Positions 9,726-21,270 of a stretch of DNA of 64,000 nucleotides are shown here, in pieces. The stretch is from an uncultured Pseudomonadota bacterium (GTDB lineage Bacteria; Pseudomonadota; Gammaproteobacteria; Methylococcales; Methylomonadaceae), in NCBI GenBank assembly GCA_903889445.1, contig CAISXF010000096.1:1-64000 (forward strand), in the 5' to 3' direction. The notes under the pieces were generated by a model. It worked only from the letters and a program-made list of their open reading frames with translations. It ran no database searches and was not told the DNA's origin. A program made the translations under genes and the position numbers. How positions within the stretch are numbered: the first letter of the stretch is position 1; every line of letters begins with the position of its first letter.

Positions 9726-10700
9726 ATGACACCTGAAAAATTTGTCCCAACAGTGTACAAAACCATTGATTTATTCGCGGGCATCGGGGGCATTCGTTTA
9801 GGTTTTGAAAATCACGGCTGTCAAAACGTTTTTTCTTCGGAATGGGATAAAGATGCGAAGAAAATGTATACGGAAAATTTTGGTGAAATTCCTCACGGTG
9901 ACATCAATTTAATTGAACCTACCGACATTCCAGACCACGATATTTTATTAGCAGGCTTTCCCTGTCAGCCATTTAGCATTGCGGGGAAAGGTTTAGGTTT
10001 CGCAGATACACGCGGTACGTTGTTTTTCAACATCGAAAAAATCCTCGAAACAAAAAAACCGCAGGCTTTTTTATTAGAAAATGTTAAACGTTTAACGACT
10101 CACGATAATGGTCAAACGTTTGCGGTGATTTTGGAAAAGCTCAAGAATTTGGGCTACACCGTTTACAGTAAGGTTTTTAATTCGTTAGATTTTGGACTGC
10201 CGCAAAAACGAGAACGGATTTATATCGTGGGTTTTTTACAGCCTGTTCATTTCGATTTTCCAACGCCGCTGGGTTTTTACAAACCGTTGGATGAATTTTT
10301 AGAAAATGATAATGAAATTCCGCCGAGTTATTTTCTGTCCGAAACGATTAAGCAAAAACGCTTGAATGCGGTAAAAGGTTCGCCGCCTTTTCCGTCAATA
10401 TGGCATGAAAATATCGGCGGCAACATTTCGGCATTGCCTTATTCGTGCGCGTTAAGAGCGGGTGGCAGTTATAACTATTTAGTTGTAAATGGCGTACGAC
10501 GTTTGACCGATAGAGAAATGCTGCGCTTACAAGGTTTCCCCGATGATTTCAAAATTGTGTTGCCTTATTCGGCGTTGCGAAAAGTGGCGGGAAATTCAGT
10601 TTCGGTGCCTGTGATTAAAGCGATTGCGGGTGAAATGATAAAATCGTTGCAAATACAAAAGGCGATTAAGTCACAACTAAAACAATTACTTTTAAGCTAA
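9726..10700 (+). CDS. DNA (cytosine-5-)-methyltransferase, type II R-M
   Basis: 324 aa; IDLFAGIGGIRLGFE, LLAGFPCQPFSIAGKG, FLLENVKRL, QKRERIYIVGF, RRLTDREMLRLQGFPDDF. Confidence 0.95.
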   Translation: MTPEKFVPTVYKTIDLFAGIGGIRLGFENHGCQNVFSSEWDKDAKKMYTENFGEIPHGDINLIEPTDIPDHDILLAGFPCQPFSIAGKGLGFADTRGTLFFNIEKILETKKPQAFLLENVKRLTTHDNGQTFAVILEKLKNLGYTVYSKVFNSLDFGLPQKRERIYIVGFLQPVHFDFPTPLGFYKPLDEFLENDNEIPPSYFLSETIKQKRLNAVKGSPPFPSIWHENIGGNISALPYSCALRAGGSYNYLVVNGVRRLTDREMLRLQGFPDDFKIVLPYSALRKVAGNSVSVPVIKAIAGEMIKSLQIQKAIKSQLKQLLLS

Positions 10701-10708
10701 GGCAAAAA

Positions 10709-11767
10709 ATGAACAAAATTGCAGTGAAACAAGCGTTAGATAAAGTGATTGATAAAGCGCGAGTGCATCTTTACAAACCCATTCAAATCGCTGAAATTCT
10801 TTATCGTGACAGAATCGAGCAAGATATTACGCTTTCAGATTCGACAACTTATCGCACAAAATCAAAAAAGTGGCGCGACGTAATTTGCATTCAATTTTTA
10901 GGTAGAACCAGCACCTCATCGGCACGTTATCAAGATGAAATTTTTAACGACAATGCCATTCCACCTGTTATTTTAGAAATACTTGGCAAAGAAAATAGAG
11001 CTGAAAATGGTATCGTTGAAGCCTATATTTATCGCAAATTTTTACAGCGTTTTAGTCAAATGACGACGGGCTTAGATTATTGCGTCACGCACGATAAAAG
11101 TGATTTTAAACTGGATGAATTTTTGGCGATGTTTTGGCATGAAGCAGGATTGCGCCGAAGTATTGATAAAGTGTATGAAATCATTGTTTATGCGTTATTT
11201 GCGGTTTTAGTTGAAGCACTTGAAGTTTCTGTTGCTGTCAGCATGAATCCTGATAAAACCGATATTCTCAAAGAATTTGCCGATTTTGCGAAAAGCGTGA
11301 TTCAACTCACGCCTGAACAAACGACGATAAATCTCAAAGCTAGAATTAACCGTGTCGGTGTGACGAATGCCGCCGACCGTGGTTTGGATATGTGGGCGAA
11401 TTTTGGTTTAGCGATACAAATCAAGCATCTTTCTTTAACGGAAGAATTAGCTGAAAATATTGTTTCTTCGGTATCTGCCGACCGTATTGTCATTGTTTGT
11501 AAAGATACCGAACAAAAAATAATCGTTTCGTTGCTAAATCAAATGGGTTGGAAATCAAAAATTCAAAGTATCGTGACAGAAAGTGATTTGCTTCGATGGT
11601 ATGAAAAAGCCTTGCGTGGCAAATTTTCCGAATCCATTGGCGACGCTGTTTTGAAAAAATTATCCGATGAAATACAAGTCGAATTCCCAACGACAGATAA
11701 AAAAGAATTTCTGCAATTCATTGAAAAACGCGGTTATCACGAATTAAAGAGTCCAGATTGGACATAA
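10709..11767 (+). CDS. Type II restriction endonuclease, probable HaeII family
   Basis: 352 aa immediately downstream of the m5C methyltransferase; ARVHLYKPIQIAEILYRDR...KKWRDVICIQFLGRTSTSSARYQD...INRVGVTNAADRGLDMWANFGLAIQIKHLSL recalled as HaeII-like. Confidence 0.7.
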   Translation: MNKIAVKQALDKVIDKARVHLYKPIQIAEILYRDRIEQDITLSDSTTYRTKSKKWRDVICIQFLGRTSTSSARYQDEIFNDNAIPPVILEILGKENRAENGIVEAYIYRKFLQRFSQMTTGLDYCVTHDKSDFKLDEFLAMFWHEAGLRRSIDKVYEIIVYALFAVLVEALEVSVAVSMNPDKTDILKEFADFAKSVIQLTPEQTTINLKARINRVGVTNAADRGLDMWANFGLAIQIKHLSLTEELAENIVSSVSADRIVIVCKDTEQKIIVSLLNQMGWKSKIQSIVTESDLLRWYEKALRGKFSESIGDAVLKKLSDEIQVEFPTTDKKEFLQFIEKRGYHELKSPDWT

Positions 11768-11840
11768 TGACGATAAATCAATTGGAAGAAATTTTGCGGC
11801 GGTTGTTGAAATTAAATTTGGAACGAGCGGGGAAATAAAA

Positions 11841-12455
11841 ATGGGTGCGTTACAGAAACAGCCGTATTTCAGCGAAAAAGAATATCTATTGTTTGAGCAA
11901 ACCAGCGATATTAAACACGAATTCATCGACGGCGAACTTTACGCAATGGTAGGCGAGGGAACAAATCATAATCGAATTACCGCCACATTGACGCGCCATT
12001 TTGGTAATCATTTAAACGGTAAACCGTGTGAGGTGTTTGCCTCGGATATGAAACTCAAAGTACAACACGAGTTTTTTTATCCTGACGTGATGGTGATTTG
12101 CCATCAATCTGAAATCCAAAATGGTTACAGTGAAGATGCGCTGATTATTGTTGAAGTGCTGTCAAAATCAACGCGCCGAACCGACCAAACGATTAAGCGT
12201 TTGCGCTATCAAGGATTACCGAATTTACAAGAATATGTGTTGATTGAACCTGAATTTGTGGATATTGAAATTTGTCGCCGCAAAAATCATTGGCAATCGG
12301 AGCGTTATTACATGGGCGATGACGTGTATTTTTCCGCGATTGATTTAACACTGACAGTTGAGCAAATTTACGCACGGGTTATCAACGAAGATACCGTGAA
12401 CAACTACGAACAAGAATCCACCACGCACGGAATTAGGTACGACATTGACGAATAA
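11841..12455 (+). CDS. Uma2 family endonuclease (DUF820)
   Basis: 204 aa; YLLFEQTSDIKHEFIDGELYAM...FYPDVMVICH...IIVEVLSKSTRRTDQTIKRLRYQGLPNLQEYVLIEP. Confidence 0.88.
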   Translation: MGALQKQPYFSEKEYLLFEQTSDIKHEFIDGELYAMVGEGTNHNRITATLTRHFGNHLNGKPCEVFASDMKLKVQHEFFYPDVMVICHQSEIQNGYSEDALIIVEVLSKSTRRTDQTIKRLRYQGLPNLQEYVLIEPEFVDIEICRRKNHWQSERYYMGDDVYFSAIDLTLTVEQIYARVINEDTVNNYEQESTTHGIRYDIDE

Positions 12456-13317
12456 AAAAGAAGGTTTGGTTATCGCGCATTTAGGGCAGGGCATCGCGGT
12501 CGAATGCGACGGTGAAATTATTTTATGCCAGCCATTACGAAAATTAGACACGGTGACGGTGGGCGATAAAGTTTTGTGGTCGCTCGTCGCGCCCGAACAA
12601 GGACGCATCGAAGCACTTTTACCACGCAAATCCGTTTTAACACGCCCGTCGCGCAACGACAAAATTCGTCCCGTGGCGGCAAATCTCGACAACGTGTTTG
12701 TGGTGTTTGCGGTCGAACCGTATTGTGATTTTTTACTTTTAGATCAGTATTTGGCGATTTGTGAAAACCGTGATTTTGCCGCGTCGTTGATTTTGAACAA
12801 AACGGATTTGCCGCTTTCTGAAAGTATTGAAGCTGAATTAGCGAATTATGTGAGTTTGGGTTACGCGCTGTATCGGGTTTGTGCGAATGACGCGAGCAGT
12901 TTAAACGAATTAAAACAGGCGTTGCGCGGGCAAGTGAGCATTTTTACGGGTCAATCTGGCGTGGGAAAATCGTCGTTGACCAACACACTTATTCCCGATA
13001 AAAATTTGAAAACAAACACTGTTTCCGCGACCACGAAACACGGACGACACACCACCACCGCCGCGACGCTTTATCATTTGCCCGAAGGTGGCGATTTAAT
13101 TGATACACCTGGCGTGGCGATTTTTGGATTAGCCGACATTACGACGGGACAATTGGCGCAAGGTTTTCGAGAGTTTTTACCGTTCTTGGTGAAATGTCAA
13201 TTTAACGATTGCAGCCACCATAACGACAAAGGTTGCGCGGTTCGAGCCGCTGTTGAAAGCGGTGAAATTTCTACGGCGCGTTATTCTCGATTTTTAAAAT
13301 TACACGAAAAGATGTGA
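12445..13317 (+). CDS. rsgA: Ribosome small-subunit-dependent GTPase A
   Basis: TTG start; [40 protein letters not shown]-terminal Zn-binding C...C.H...C. Confidence 0.92.
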   Translation: MTNKKEGLVIAHLGQGIAVECDGEIILCQPLRKLDTVTVGDKVLWSLVAPEQGRIEALLPRKSVLTRPSRNDKIRPVAANLDNVFVVFAVEPYCDFLLLDQYLAICENRDFAASLILNKTDLPLSESIEAELANYVSLGYALYRVCANDASSLNELKQALRGQVSIFTGQSGVGKSSLTNTLIPDKNLKTNTVSATTKHGRHTTTAATLYHLPEGGDLIDTPGVAIFGLADITTGQLAQGFREFLPFLVKCQFNDCSHHNDKGCAVRAAVESGEISTARYSRFLKLHEKM

Positions 13318-14288
13318 AACTCATGATCCCAAATTTACAACTTACAGCCGATGGCAAACTCAAACATTTTTTAACGCCAGAAGGCTTGAGCGCGGAATTA
13401 TTGACGCAAATTCTCGATACCGCCGACACGTTTATTGATAATTCGTCGGCGCGTCAGCAAATTAAATCTATGCCGTTGTTGCGCGATAAAACGGTGGTGA
13501 ATTTATTTTTTGAAAATAGCACCCGAACCCGCACTACGTTTGAATTGGCGGCGAAAAAATTGGGCGCAGAAGTGGTCAATATGAATATCGCTACGTCGGC
13601 GACTTCAAAAGGCGAAAGTTTGCTCGATACGATTCGCAATTTGGAAGCGATGTTTGTTGATGCGTTCGTCGTCAGGCACGCGGTGAGTGGTTCGGCGCAT
13701 TTTGTCGCACAACAAACCGCGCCGCATATTAGCGTGATTAACGCGGGCGACGGTTCACACGCACACCCGACGCAAGCGATGTTGGATATGTTCACGATTA
13801 GGCAACACAAACCCGATTTTACGCGCTTGCGGGTGGCGATTGTTGGCGACATTTTGCATTCGCGGGTGGCGCGTTCGCAAATTCACGCGCTGAACATTTT
13901 GGGCGTGAAAGAAGTGCGCGTGATTGCGCCGAAGACGTTATTGCCCGCTGAAATCGAAACCTTGGGCGTGACGGTGTCGCACGATTTGCAGCAAGGTTTG
14001 CACGATATTGACGTGATTATTATGTTGCGGCTGCAAAAAGAACGCATGAATTCGGCATTGTTACCGAGTGTCAGTGAGTATTTTCACTGTTTTGGTTTGA
14101 CGGAAGAAAAATTGAAATTCGCCAAACCCGACGCGATTGTCATGCACCCTGGTCCTATCAATCGCGGCGTGGAAATTGATTCAAAAGTGGCGGACGGAAA
14201 ACAGTCGGTGATTTTGCAACAAGTCAGTAACGGCGTGGCGGTACGAATGGCGGTTATGGCAATGACGATGGGGAGTTTTGCTCATTAA
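13314..14288 (+). CDS. pyrB: Aspartate carbamoyltransferase catalytic subunit
   Basis: 324 aa; [53 protein letters not shown]. Confidence 0.95.
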   Translation: MKLMIPNLQLTADGKLKHFLTPEGLSAELLTQILDTADTFIDNSSARQQIKSMPLLRDKTVVNLFFENSTRTRTTFELAAKKLGAEVVNMNIATSATSKGESLLDTIRNLEAMFVDAFVVRHAVSGSAHFVAQQTAPHISVINAGDGSHAHPTQAMLDMFTIRQHKPDFTRLRVAIVGDILHSRVARSQIHALNILGVKEVRVIAPKTLLPAEIETLGVTVSHDLQQGLHDIDVIIMLRLQKERMNSALLPSVSEYFHCFGLTEEKLKFAKPDAIVMHPGPINRGVEIDSKVADGKQSVILQQVSNGVAVRMAVMAMTMGSFAH

Positions 14289-14360
14289 CGGCTGTAAAAA
14301 TGAGACCGACGAGTGGTAAAAACGGTCACACGTCGTGTCGATTAGCCTAAATTCAAGCAA

Positions 14361-15056
14361 TTACCACGGCAACGGCGTTCCGTCATAACGCAAAAATTCG
14401 CCACTTTGCGCGAGCGTAAAATTCGCAATCGTTTCGCGCATTTTTTGCACACTTTCGAGAATTTCCAACGGCGCATTTGAGCCGCCCATATCGGTTTTGA
14501 CCCAACCTGGATGCAGAATTAAAATGGCAAGTTCGTTGGCGCGATTATCAATTGCCACGCTTTTCATCGCGGCATTTAACGCCGCTTTACTTGACCGATA
14601 CAAAATACTGCCGCCGCTGCAGTTGTCCGCCAAACTGCCCATTAAACTGCTTATCGCCAAGACTTTCTTTTGTGAACCCAGTTTCAAATTCGGCAAAAAC
14701 GCTTCGGTCATTTTCACTGGCGCAAACACGTTTATCGTCATAGTTTTTTGCCATTCGGCGACATCCAAATTGCCAAAACCACGTCCCGCCGTATCGCCAT
14801 AAACGCCTGCATTATTCAGTAAAACGTCAATCGCGGTGCCGTCTAATTGTTGGGCAAGTGCGTCGATTTGCGCTAAATTCGCCATATCCAAAGGCAAAAC
14901 AGAAATGTTTGAAAACTCATTCGCGAGATGCGTTAAAGCCGTCGCGCTTCCAGGTTCACGGCAACACGCCAAAACTTGCCAACCATCCGCCGCGTATTGT
15001 TTGCAAAATTCCAAACCCAATCCCCGATTTGCACCTGTAATTAAAATCGTCGCCAT
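14361..15056 (-). CDS. SDR family oxidoreductase
   Basis: 231 aa; ILITGANRGLGLEF, VLLNNAGVYG, YRSSKAALNAAM. Confidence 0.92.
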   Translation of the reverse strand: MATILITGANRGLGLEFCKQYAADGWQVLACCREPGSATALTHLANEFSNISVLPLDMANLAQIDALAQQLDGTAIDVLLNNAGVYGDTAGRGFGNLDVAEWQKTMTINVFAPVKMTEAFLPNLKLGSQKKVLAISSLMGSLADNCSGGSILYRSSKAALNAAMKSVAIDNRANELAILILHPGWVKTDMGGSNAPLEILESVQKMRETIANFTLAQSGEFLRYDGTPLPW

Positions 15057-15075
15057 ATTTTTCTCCTAAAATTGA

Positions 15076-15669
15076 TTATTTTAAATATTGCTGATGACGT
15101 TTTACGTCAAGAAATTGAACGCCTATTAACTCATTAAATTTATGCAATCCACAAGGTTCAAGGCGAAATTTGGTCATAATTTTAAATGAAACTGTGATTT
15201 TCTCTTGCCTTGTAGCGATGATTTTGCAGTTTTCATAAATTTTATCTGGCGTTAAAAAATATGAAAATTCTTCATCGTGATTCACCATTGAGCAACCCGC
15301 CATAGAAATATCATTCAAGCGAAAAGCAACAAAATTTACTTCATTTGATTTATGCCAATGGCGACTGCTGTTGTGTTTGGCTTTATCAATAGCGAACCAG
15401 TAGTTGCGCTTATATTCAGACGTTGAATTTTCTGTAGGTTCTGCGAGCATAATTTCACAATAATTTGAATTAAGAGCAGGAAGGGCATTGCGTTGAAATT
15501 TTCGTCGTTCATTATTGTTAGCATCGTCATCATGTGGACGGATGCTTACATTTTCTAATTCACTTTCCAAATCGGCCACTAAATCAAAAAGATGAATAAT
15601 TAACCGCTCTTTTTCAGCATTACTCATGGTGCTTAATTCATCATGATTTAGTCGTTTAACATTTTTCAT
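15076..15669 (-). CDS. PilZ-domain protein (putative c-di-GMP receptor)
   Basis: 197 aa; RRKFQR ... FRLNDISMAGCSMV fits the PilZ RxxxR and [D/N]xSxxG signatures. Confidence 0.65.
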   Translation of the reverse strand: MKNVKRLNHDELSTMSNAEKERLIIHLFDLVADLESELENVSIRPHDDDANNNERRKFQRNALPALNSNYCEIMLAEPTENSTSEYKRNYWFAIDKAKHNSSRHWHKSNEVNFVAFRLNDISMAGCSMVNHDEEFSYFLTPDKIYENCKIIATRQEKITVSFKIMTKFRLEPCGLHKFNELIGVQFLDVKRHQQYLK

Positions 15670-15730
15670 AAAAACCTCTCGACATAATTAACGATACGTC
15701 GAGCATTTTACGGTATATTTGAATCTTTAG

Positions 15731-17100
<1,370 letters not shown>

Positions 17101-17102
17101 CC

Positions 17103-18311
17103 ATGTCAAAAAACCATTCGCACGGCAAACACGCGCACGGACATTCACATTCCCATTCGCACGCGAAAGACACTGAAATTTTAGCTCCTGATTTATCGAA
17201 ATTAAAACGTCGTGCCAGTTACGTTGGCGCGTGCGTGAATGTGTTACAAACGTTGATTAAAATTACGTTTGGCATTTTGGGGCAATCGGCGGCGTTAATC
17301 GCGGACGGCATTCATTCGTTGTCGGATTTGATGAGCGACGCGCTGGTGATTACGGCGGTACGTTTGGGCAGCCGTGAAGCAGACGCACAACATCCTTATG
17401 GACATCGGCGATTTGAAACGATTGCGGGTGTAATTTTGGGCGGCAGTTTGGTCGTGATTGGCGGCGGCATTGGCTGGTCAGTATTTGAGCGGTTGTCGAA
17501 TCCCGAAAATTTACCCGTGCCGAACGAGTTGAGTTTGGCGATTACTGCCGTGTCGATTTTGCTGAATGAATGGCTGTATCACTACACCAAACGCATTGCC
17601 AAACTCACGCGCTCGAAATTATTATTGGCGAATGCGTGGCATCAACGCAGCGATGCGTTTTCGTCGATTGTGGTGATGATTGGTATTGGCGCGGTGATGT
17701 TGGGTTATCCGTTGGCGGATGCGGTTGCCGCGATTTTTGTGGCGATATTAGTCATTAAAATCGGGCTGAATTTGGTGATTGATGGCGTAAAAGAATTGGT
17801 CGATACCGCGTTGCCTGAAACATTGGTCGCTGAAATTCACCACGCTATTTTGGATATTGACGGCGTGGAAGATATTCACTTATTGCGAACGCGCTACATG
17901 GGCGAAGACGCGCTGATTGACGCGCATATTATTGTCGATCCGCGTATCAGTGTTTCAGAAGGGCATCGGATTGGCGACAGAGTGCGCGACGAGTTGATTC
18001 AACGTTTTGACGATGTGATGGAAGTGTTGGTTCATGTCGATCCAGAAAATGATGAAGCGTTATTTGAAAACGTAAAACTACTCACTCGTGCGGATGTGCA
18101 AACATTATTGACGCAGTATTTACCGAATTTGTTACCGTATTTGGAAGATTTTCGGATTCATTATTTGAACCAGCAAATCGAAGTCGAATTGATTGTGCCA
18201 TTTAGTGTGAGCGAACAAATGGATTTATTGCAGAATATAAATGCGACGATTAAACACCTTCAAGATAACGTGCCGCAGATAAAAAAGGTCTTTTTATTTT
18301 TTAAAAAATAA
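17103..18311 (+). CDS. Cation diffusion facilitator transporter
   Basis: 402 aa; His-rich N-terminus (SHGKHAHGHSHSHSH), LIADGIHSLSDLMSDALV, HPYGHRRFET. Confidence 0.93.
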   Translation: MSKNHSHGKHAHGHSHSHSHAKDTEILAPDLSKLKRRASYVGACVNVLQTLIKITFGILGQSAALIADGIHSLSDLMSDALVITAVRLGSREADAQHPYGHRRFETIAGVILGGSLVVIGGGIGWSVFERLSNPENLPVPNELSLAITAVSILLNEWLYHYTKRIAKLTRSKLLLANAWHQRSDAFSSIVVMIGIGAVMLGYPLADAVAAIFVAILVIKIGLNLVIDGVKELVDTALPETLVAEIHHAILDIDGVEDIHLLRTRYMGEDALIDAHIIVDPRISVSEGHRIGDRVRDELIQRFDDVMEVLVHVDPENDEALFENVKLLTRADVQTLLTQYLPNLLPYLEDFRIHYLNQQIEVELIVPFSVSEQMDLLQNINATIKHLQDNVPQIKKVFLFFKK

Positions 18312-18470
18312 TGGGCGAATATCGCTCTTTTCGGATAGTTTTACCGCGTTAAAGAGTGCTAAACGATTTGTAATTTTAGTGGTATAAATGGCGTGTCTCG
18401 TTGCCACGCCATTGAGACGATATAACTATAATTAAACTGTGTGATTCAGTCAGTTAGGAGAAGGGATAGT

Positions 18471-18959
18471 ATGCACATTAAGAATCCGTTTGATTCGTCT
18501 CGCCCAGTGGTTGGCGAAGCGAGTATTGACATCAACAAATCCATGCACGATGTTTTTTCGTATGTGGGTGAACATTTTTTTGAAAATTACCCGAAATGGG
18601 CGGTCGAAGTGGTGGAATTTGAGCCGCTCGACAACCCAGAAGTTTCAGTCGGCGCAAAAGCCAAACAAATCCGCAAAGACAACGGCGCAAAAGTCGAATC
18701 CGTCTTTGAAATTACCGATTATCAACCCGATTCAAAACTCGTTTTTAAAGGTGTTTCCGCACCTTATCGACACAGTTATTTATTAGAAGCTAACGACCAA
18801 AATCAACCGACAAACTTAACGTTTCGCTTTGAATTATTAGAACTCGATGTGTTTATGCGTCCGTTTCAAAAGCTGATTCGTTCCGCGATTGAAGATGGCG
18901 CAGAAAATACTGTTGAAAATATCAAAAATTTAATCGCTGCGGAAAGTGACGCACAATAA
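18471..18959 (+). CDS. SRPBCC family protein (polyketide-cyclase/START-like)
   Basis: MHIKNPFDSSRPVVGEASIDINKSMHDVFSYVGEHFFENYPKWAVEVVEFEPL; ORF track start at 18441 likely too early. Confidence 0.7.
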   Translation: MHIKNPFDSSRPVVGEASIDINKSMHDVFSYVGEHFFENYPKWAVEVVEFEPLDNPEVSVGAKAKQIRKDNGAKVESVFEITDYQPDSKLVFKGVSAPYRHSYLLEANDQNQPTNLTFRFELLELDVFMRPFQKLIRSAIEDGAENTVENIKNLIAAESDAQ

Positions 18960-18995
18960 TCACACCGTAACAATCACAACTACTGGAGTTTACTT

Positions 18996-19451
18996 ATGTC
19001 TTTTATTGTTGAAAAAGATCAGGGCGGTCTGATTCCGCAAATACTGTCTGCTATTTTGGATGAATGCGTGAATGGCGTGACGTTGGCGGATCCCGATTTT
19101 GACGACGCGCCAATTGTGTACGCAAACAAAGCCTTTGAGCGTTTGACGGGTTACAGTCAAGAAGAAATTGTAGGTTTCAATTGCCGATTTCTTCAGGGTG
19201 AAGACCGCAATCAAGCCGCGCGTCAACAGATTACCGACGCGATGGACAAGCACGAAGCCATTGAAGTCACGTTACGCAATTACAAAAAAGACGGCACGCT
19301 GTTTCACAATCGATTGAAAATCACGCCGTTGTTCGATAAAAAACAGCGTGTGATTTATTACCTTGGCGTGCAATACGACATAACGGAACAAGTCGATTTG
19401 AGTAATGAAGTCAAAGAATTGAATGATTTATTAAACGCTAAATCCGAATAG
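18996..19451 (+). CDS. Short LOV (PAS) domain protein, putative blue-light photoreceptor
   Basis: 151 aa, single PAS; GFNCRFLQGEDRNQ carries the canonical LOV GxNCRFLQ flavin-adduct motif; short helical flanks, no effector domain. Confidence 0.88.
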   Translation: MSFIVEKDQGGLIPQILSAILDECVNGVTLADPDFDDAPIVYANKAFERLTGYSQEEIVGFNCRFLQGEDRNQAARQQITDAMDKHEAIEVTLRNYKKDGTLFHNRLKITPLFDKKQRVIYYLGVQYDITEQVDLSNEVKELNDLLNAKSE

Positions 19452-19485
19452 AAAATCTGCTCGGCAAACACAAAAAGGTGAGGTT

Positions 19486-20313
19486 ATGAATAAAACGGAA
19501 AGTGTGACTAACAGCGGTTTGATTTTTAATGAAGTGTTGTTTGGTTTGGCGATACTTGCCTTTTTTGTCTTGTTAGCGATTGAAAAAAAACACCCGTATC
19601 GTGTTTTTTCGCTGAAGATTGCCAAAGAATCGTTTGTCACGAATACCACCGCATTTTTGGTGAACAATGTGATTTTAACGGTGTTAAGAGCATCGTCCTT
19701 ATTTTTGGTCGCGCAACAATTTTCCTCTTACGGATTATTAAGCGGTTTGGATAATGGCTTAATTAAAGGCATTTTGGCATTCGCTTTTTTTGATTTAGCA
19801 ATTTACGTTTGGCACGTCGCCAGCCACAAATACGAATTATTGTGGCGGTTTCACAAGGTGCATCATTGCGACAAAAGTTTTAATGTTTCGACGGGTTTTC
19901 GTTTTCACGTTTTCGATTTGCTGCTCGAAATTCTTTATAAATGCGTGTTCGTTGTCGTCATTGGCGTGGATGCGTATCTGGTGCTTTCGATTGAAATTAT
20001 CGAATTGTTTTTCATCTTTTTTCACCACGCCAACATTCGCGTTCCGAACGAAGAAAAAATTTCAAAATTTATTATCACGCCGTCGTTGCATCGCACACAC
20101 CATTCCACGTTACGTTCAGACCATGACAGCAATTACGGCATTGTGTTGGCGGTTTGGGACAGAATGTTCGGCACGCGAAAAGAGTTAGTGCCAGTCAATA
20201 TCGGATTGGATTTGATTGAAGCCGAAAATTTTGTTCAACTTTTTTCGCTCGCGTTTATTACGGAGCGCAAAGTCATGAAATTATTAAGTTGGCTTCCAAA
20301 AGGCAAAAAATAA
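19486..20313 (+). CDS. Sterol desaturase/fatty acid hydroxylase family membrane protein
   Basis: 275 aa; HVASHKYELLWRFHKVHHCD, LHRTHHSTLRSDHDSNYG His clusters. Confidence 0.9.
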   Translation: MNKTESVTNSGLIFNEVLFGLAILAFFVLLAIEKKHPYRVFSLKIAKESFVTNTTAFLVNNVILTVLRASSLFLVAQQFSSYGLLSGLDNGLIKGILAFAFFDLAIYVWHVASHKYELLWRFHKVHHCDKSFNVSTGFRFHVFDLLLEILYKCVFVVVIGVDAYLVLSIEIIELFFIFFHHANIRVPNEEKISKFIITPSLHRTHHSTLRSDHDSNYGIVLAVWDRMFGTRKELVPVNIGLDLIEAENFVQLFSLAFITERKVMKLLSWLPKGKK

Positions 20314-20316
20314 GCG

Positions 20317-21270
20317 ATGATTATTAAAACTCACAAAGACATTCCGAGCAGTGAAATTACCGATAAAAAGGTATTTAACGAACGGCGCACGCTGATTAAA
20401 GCAATGTTGGTAACGGCGGTGGGCGCGACGATGCCTAGCGCGTGGGCAAATAATGCTAAACCGAATGCGTGGGATTTAGCCAAAAGCGATTTGTCGAATA
20501 CTGCCTTAACGCCCACGCCGATTGAACTGGTTAAAAATTATACGAATTATTACGAATTCACCCTCAACAAAGAAGATTCAACCAAACTCGCACAGAATTT
20601 TATTGTTGATCCGTGGTCGTTAGAAATCAGTGGTGAAGTGGAAAAGGCGGGAACGTATCATTTGGAAGATATTTTGCAGCTGCAAACGCTGGAAGAACGA
20701 ATTTATCGGTTTCGGTGCGTCGAAGCGTGGTCGATGGTGGTGCCGTGGGTGGGTTTTTCGTTGGCAAATTTATTGAAGCTGGCAAAACCTTTATCCACGG
20801 CGCATTTCGTAAAATTCACCACGATTCAACAACCCGAAACGATGCCGAATCAACGCAATAATGTGATGCTCGATTGGCCTTATATTGAAGGTCTGCGAAT
20901 TGATGAAGCGATGCACCCGTTGACAATGCTGGCTGTGGGAATGTACGGCGACGCTTTACCGAAACAAAATGGCGCACCGTTACGTTTGGTGGTGCCGTGG
21001 AAATATGGGTTTAAAAGCATCAAAGCGATTGTCAAAATTGAGCTGTTGAAAGCCCCGCCTTTAACGACGTGGAATAAATCTGCGCCTGCTGAATATGGAT
21101 TTTACGCCAACGTTAATCCCGCTGTTTCGCATCCACGCTGGAGTCAAAATAGCGAACGACAACTGGGCAGTGGTTTTTTCACGTCGCGTCGGCAAACGGA
21201 ATTATTCAACGGTTACGGTGAACAAGTCGCTTCACTTTATCAAGATATGGATTTACGGCATTTTTTCTGA
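20317..21270 (+). CDS. msrP: Protein-methionine-sulfoxide reductase, molybdopterin catalytic subunit
   Basis: 317 aa; TAT-like N-terminus (NERRTLIKAMLVTAVGATMPSAWA), RFRCVEAWSMVVPWVGFSLANLL. Confidence 0.93.
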   Translation: MIIKTHKDIPSSEITDKKVFNERRTLIKAMLVTAVGATMPSAWANNAKPNAWDLAKSDLSNTALTPTPIELVKNYTNYYEFTLNKEDSTKLAQNFIVDPWSLEISGEVEKAGTYHLEDILQLQTLEERIYRFRCVEAWSMVVPWVGFSLANLLKLAKPLSTAHFVKFTTIQQPETMPNQRNNVMLDWPYIEGLRIDEAMHPLTMLAVGMYGDALPKQNGAPLRLVVPWKYGFKSIKAIVKIELLKAPPLTTWNKSAPAEYGFYANVNPAVSHPRWSQNSERQLGSGFFTSRRQTELFNGYGEQVASLYQDMDLRHFF

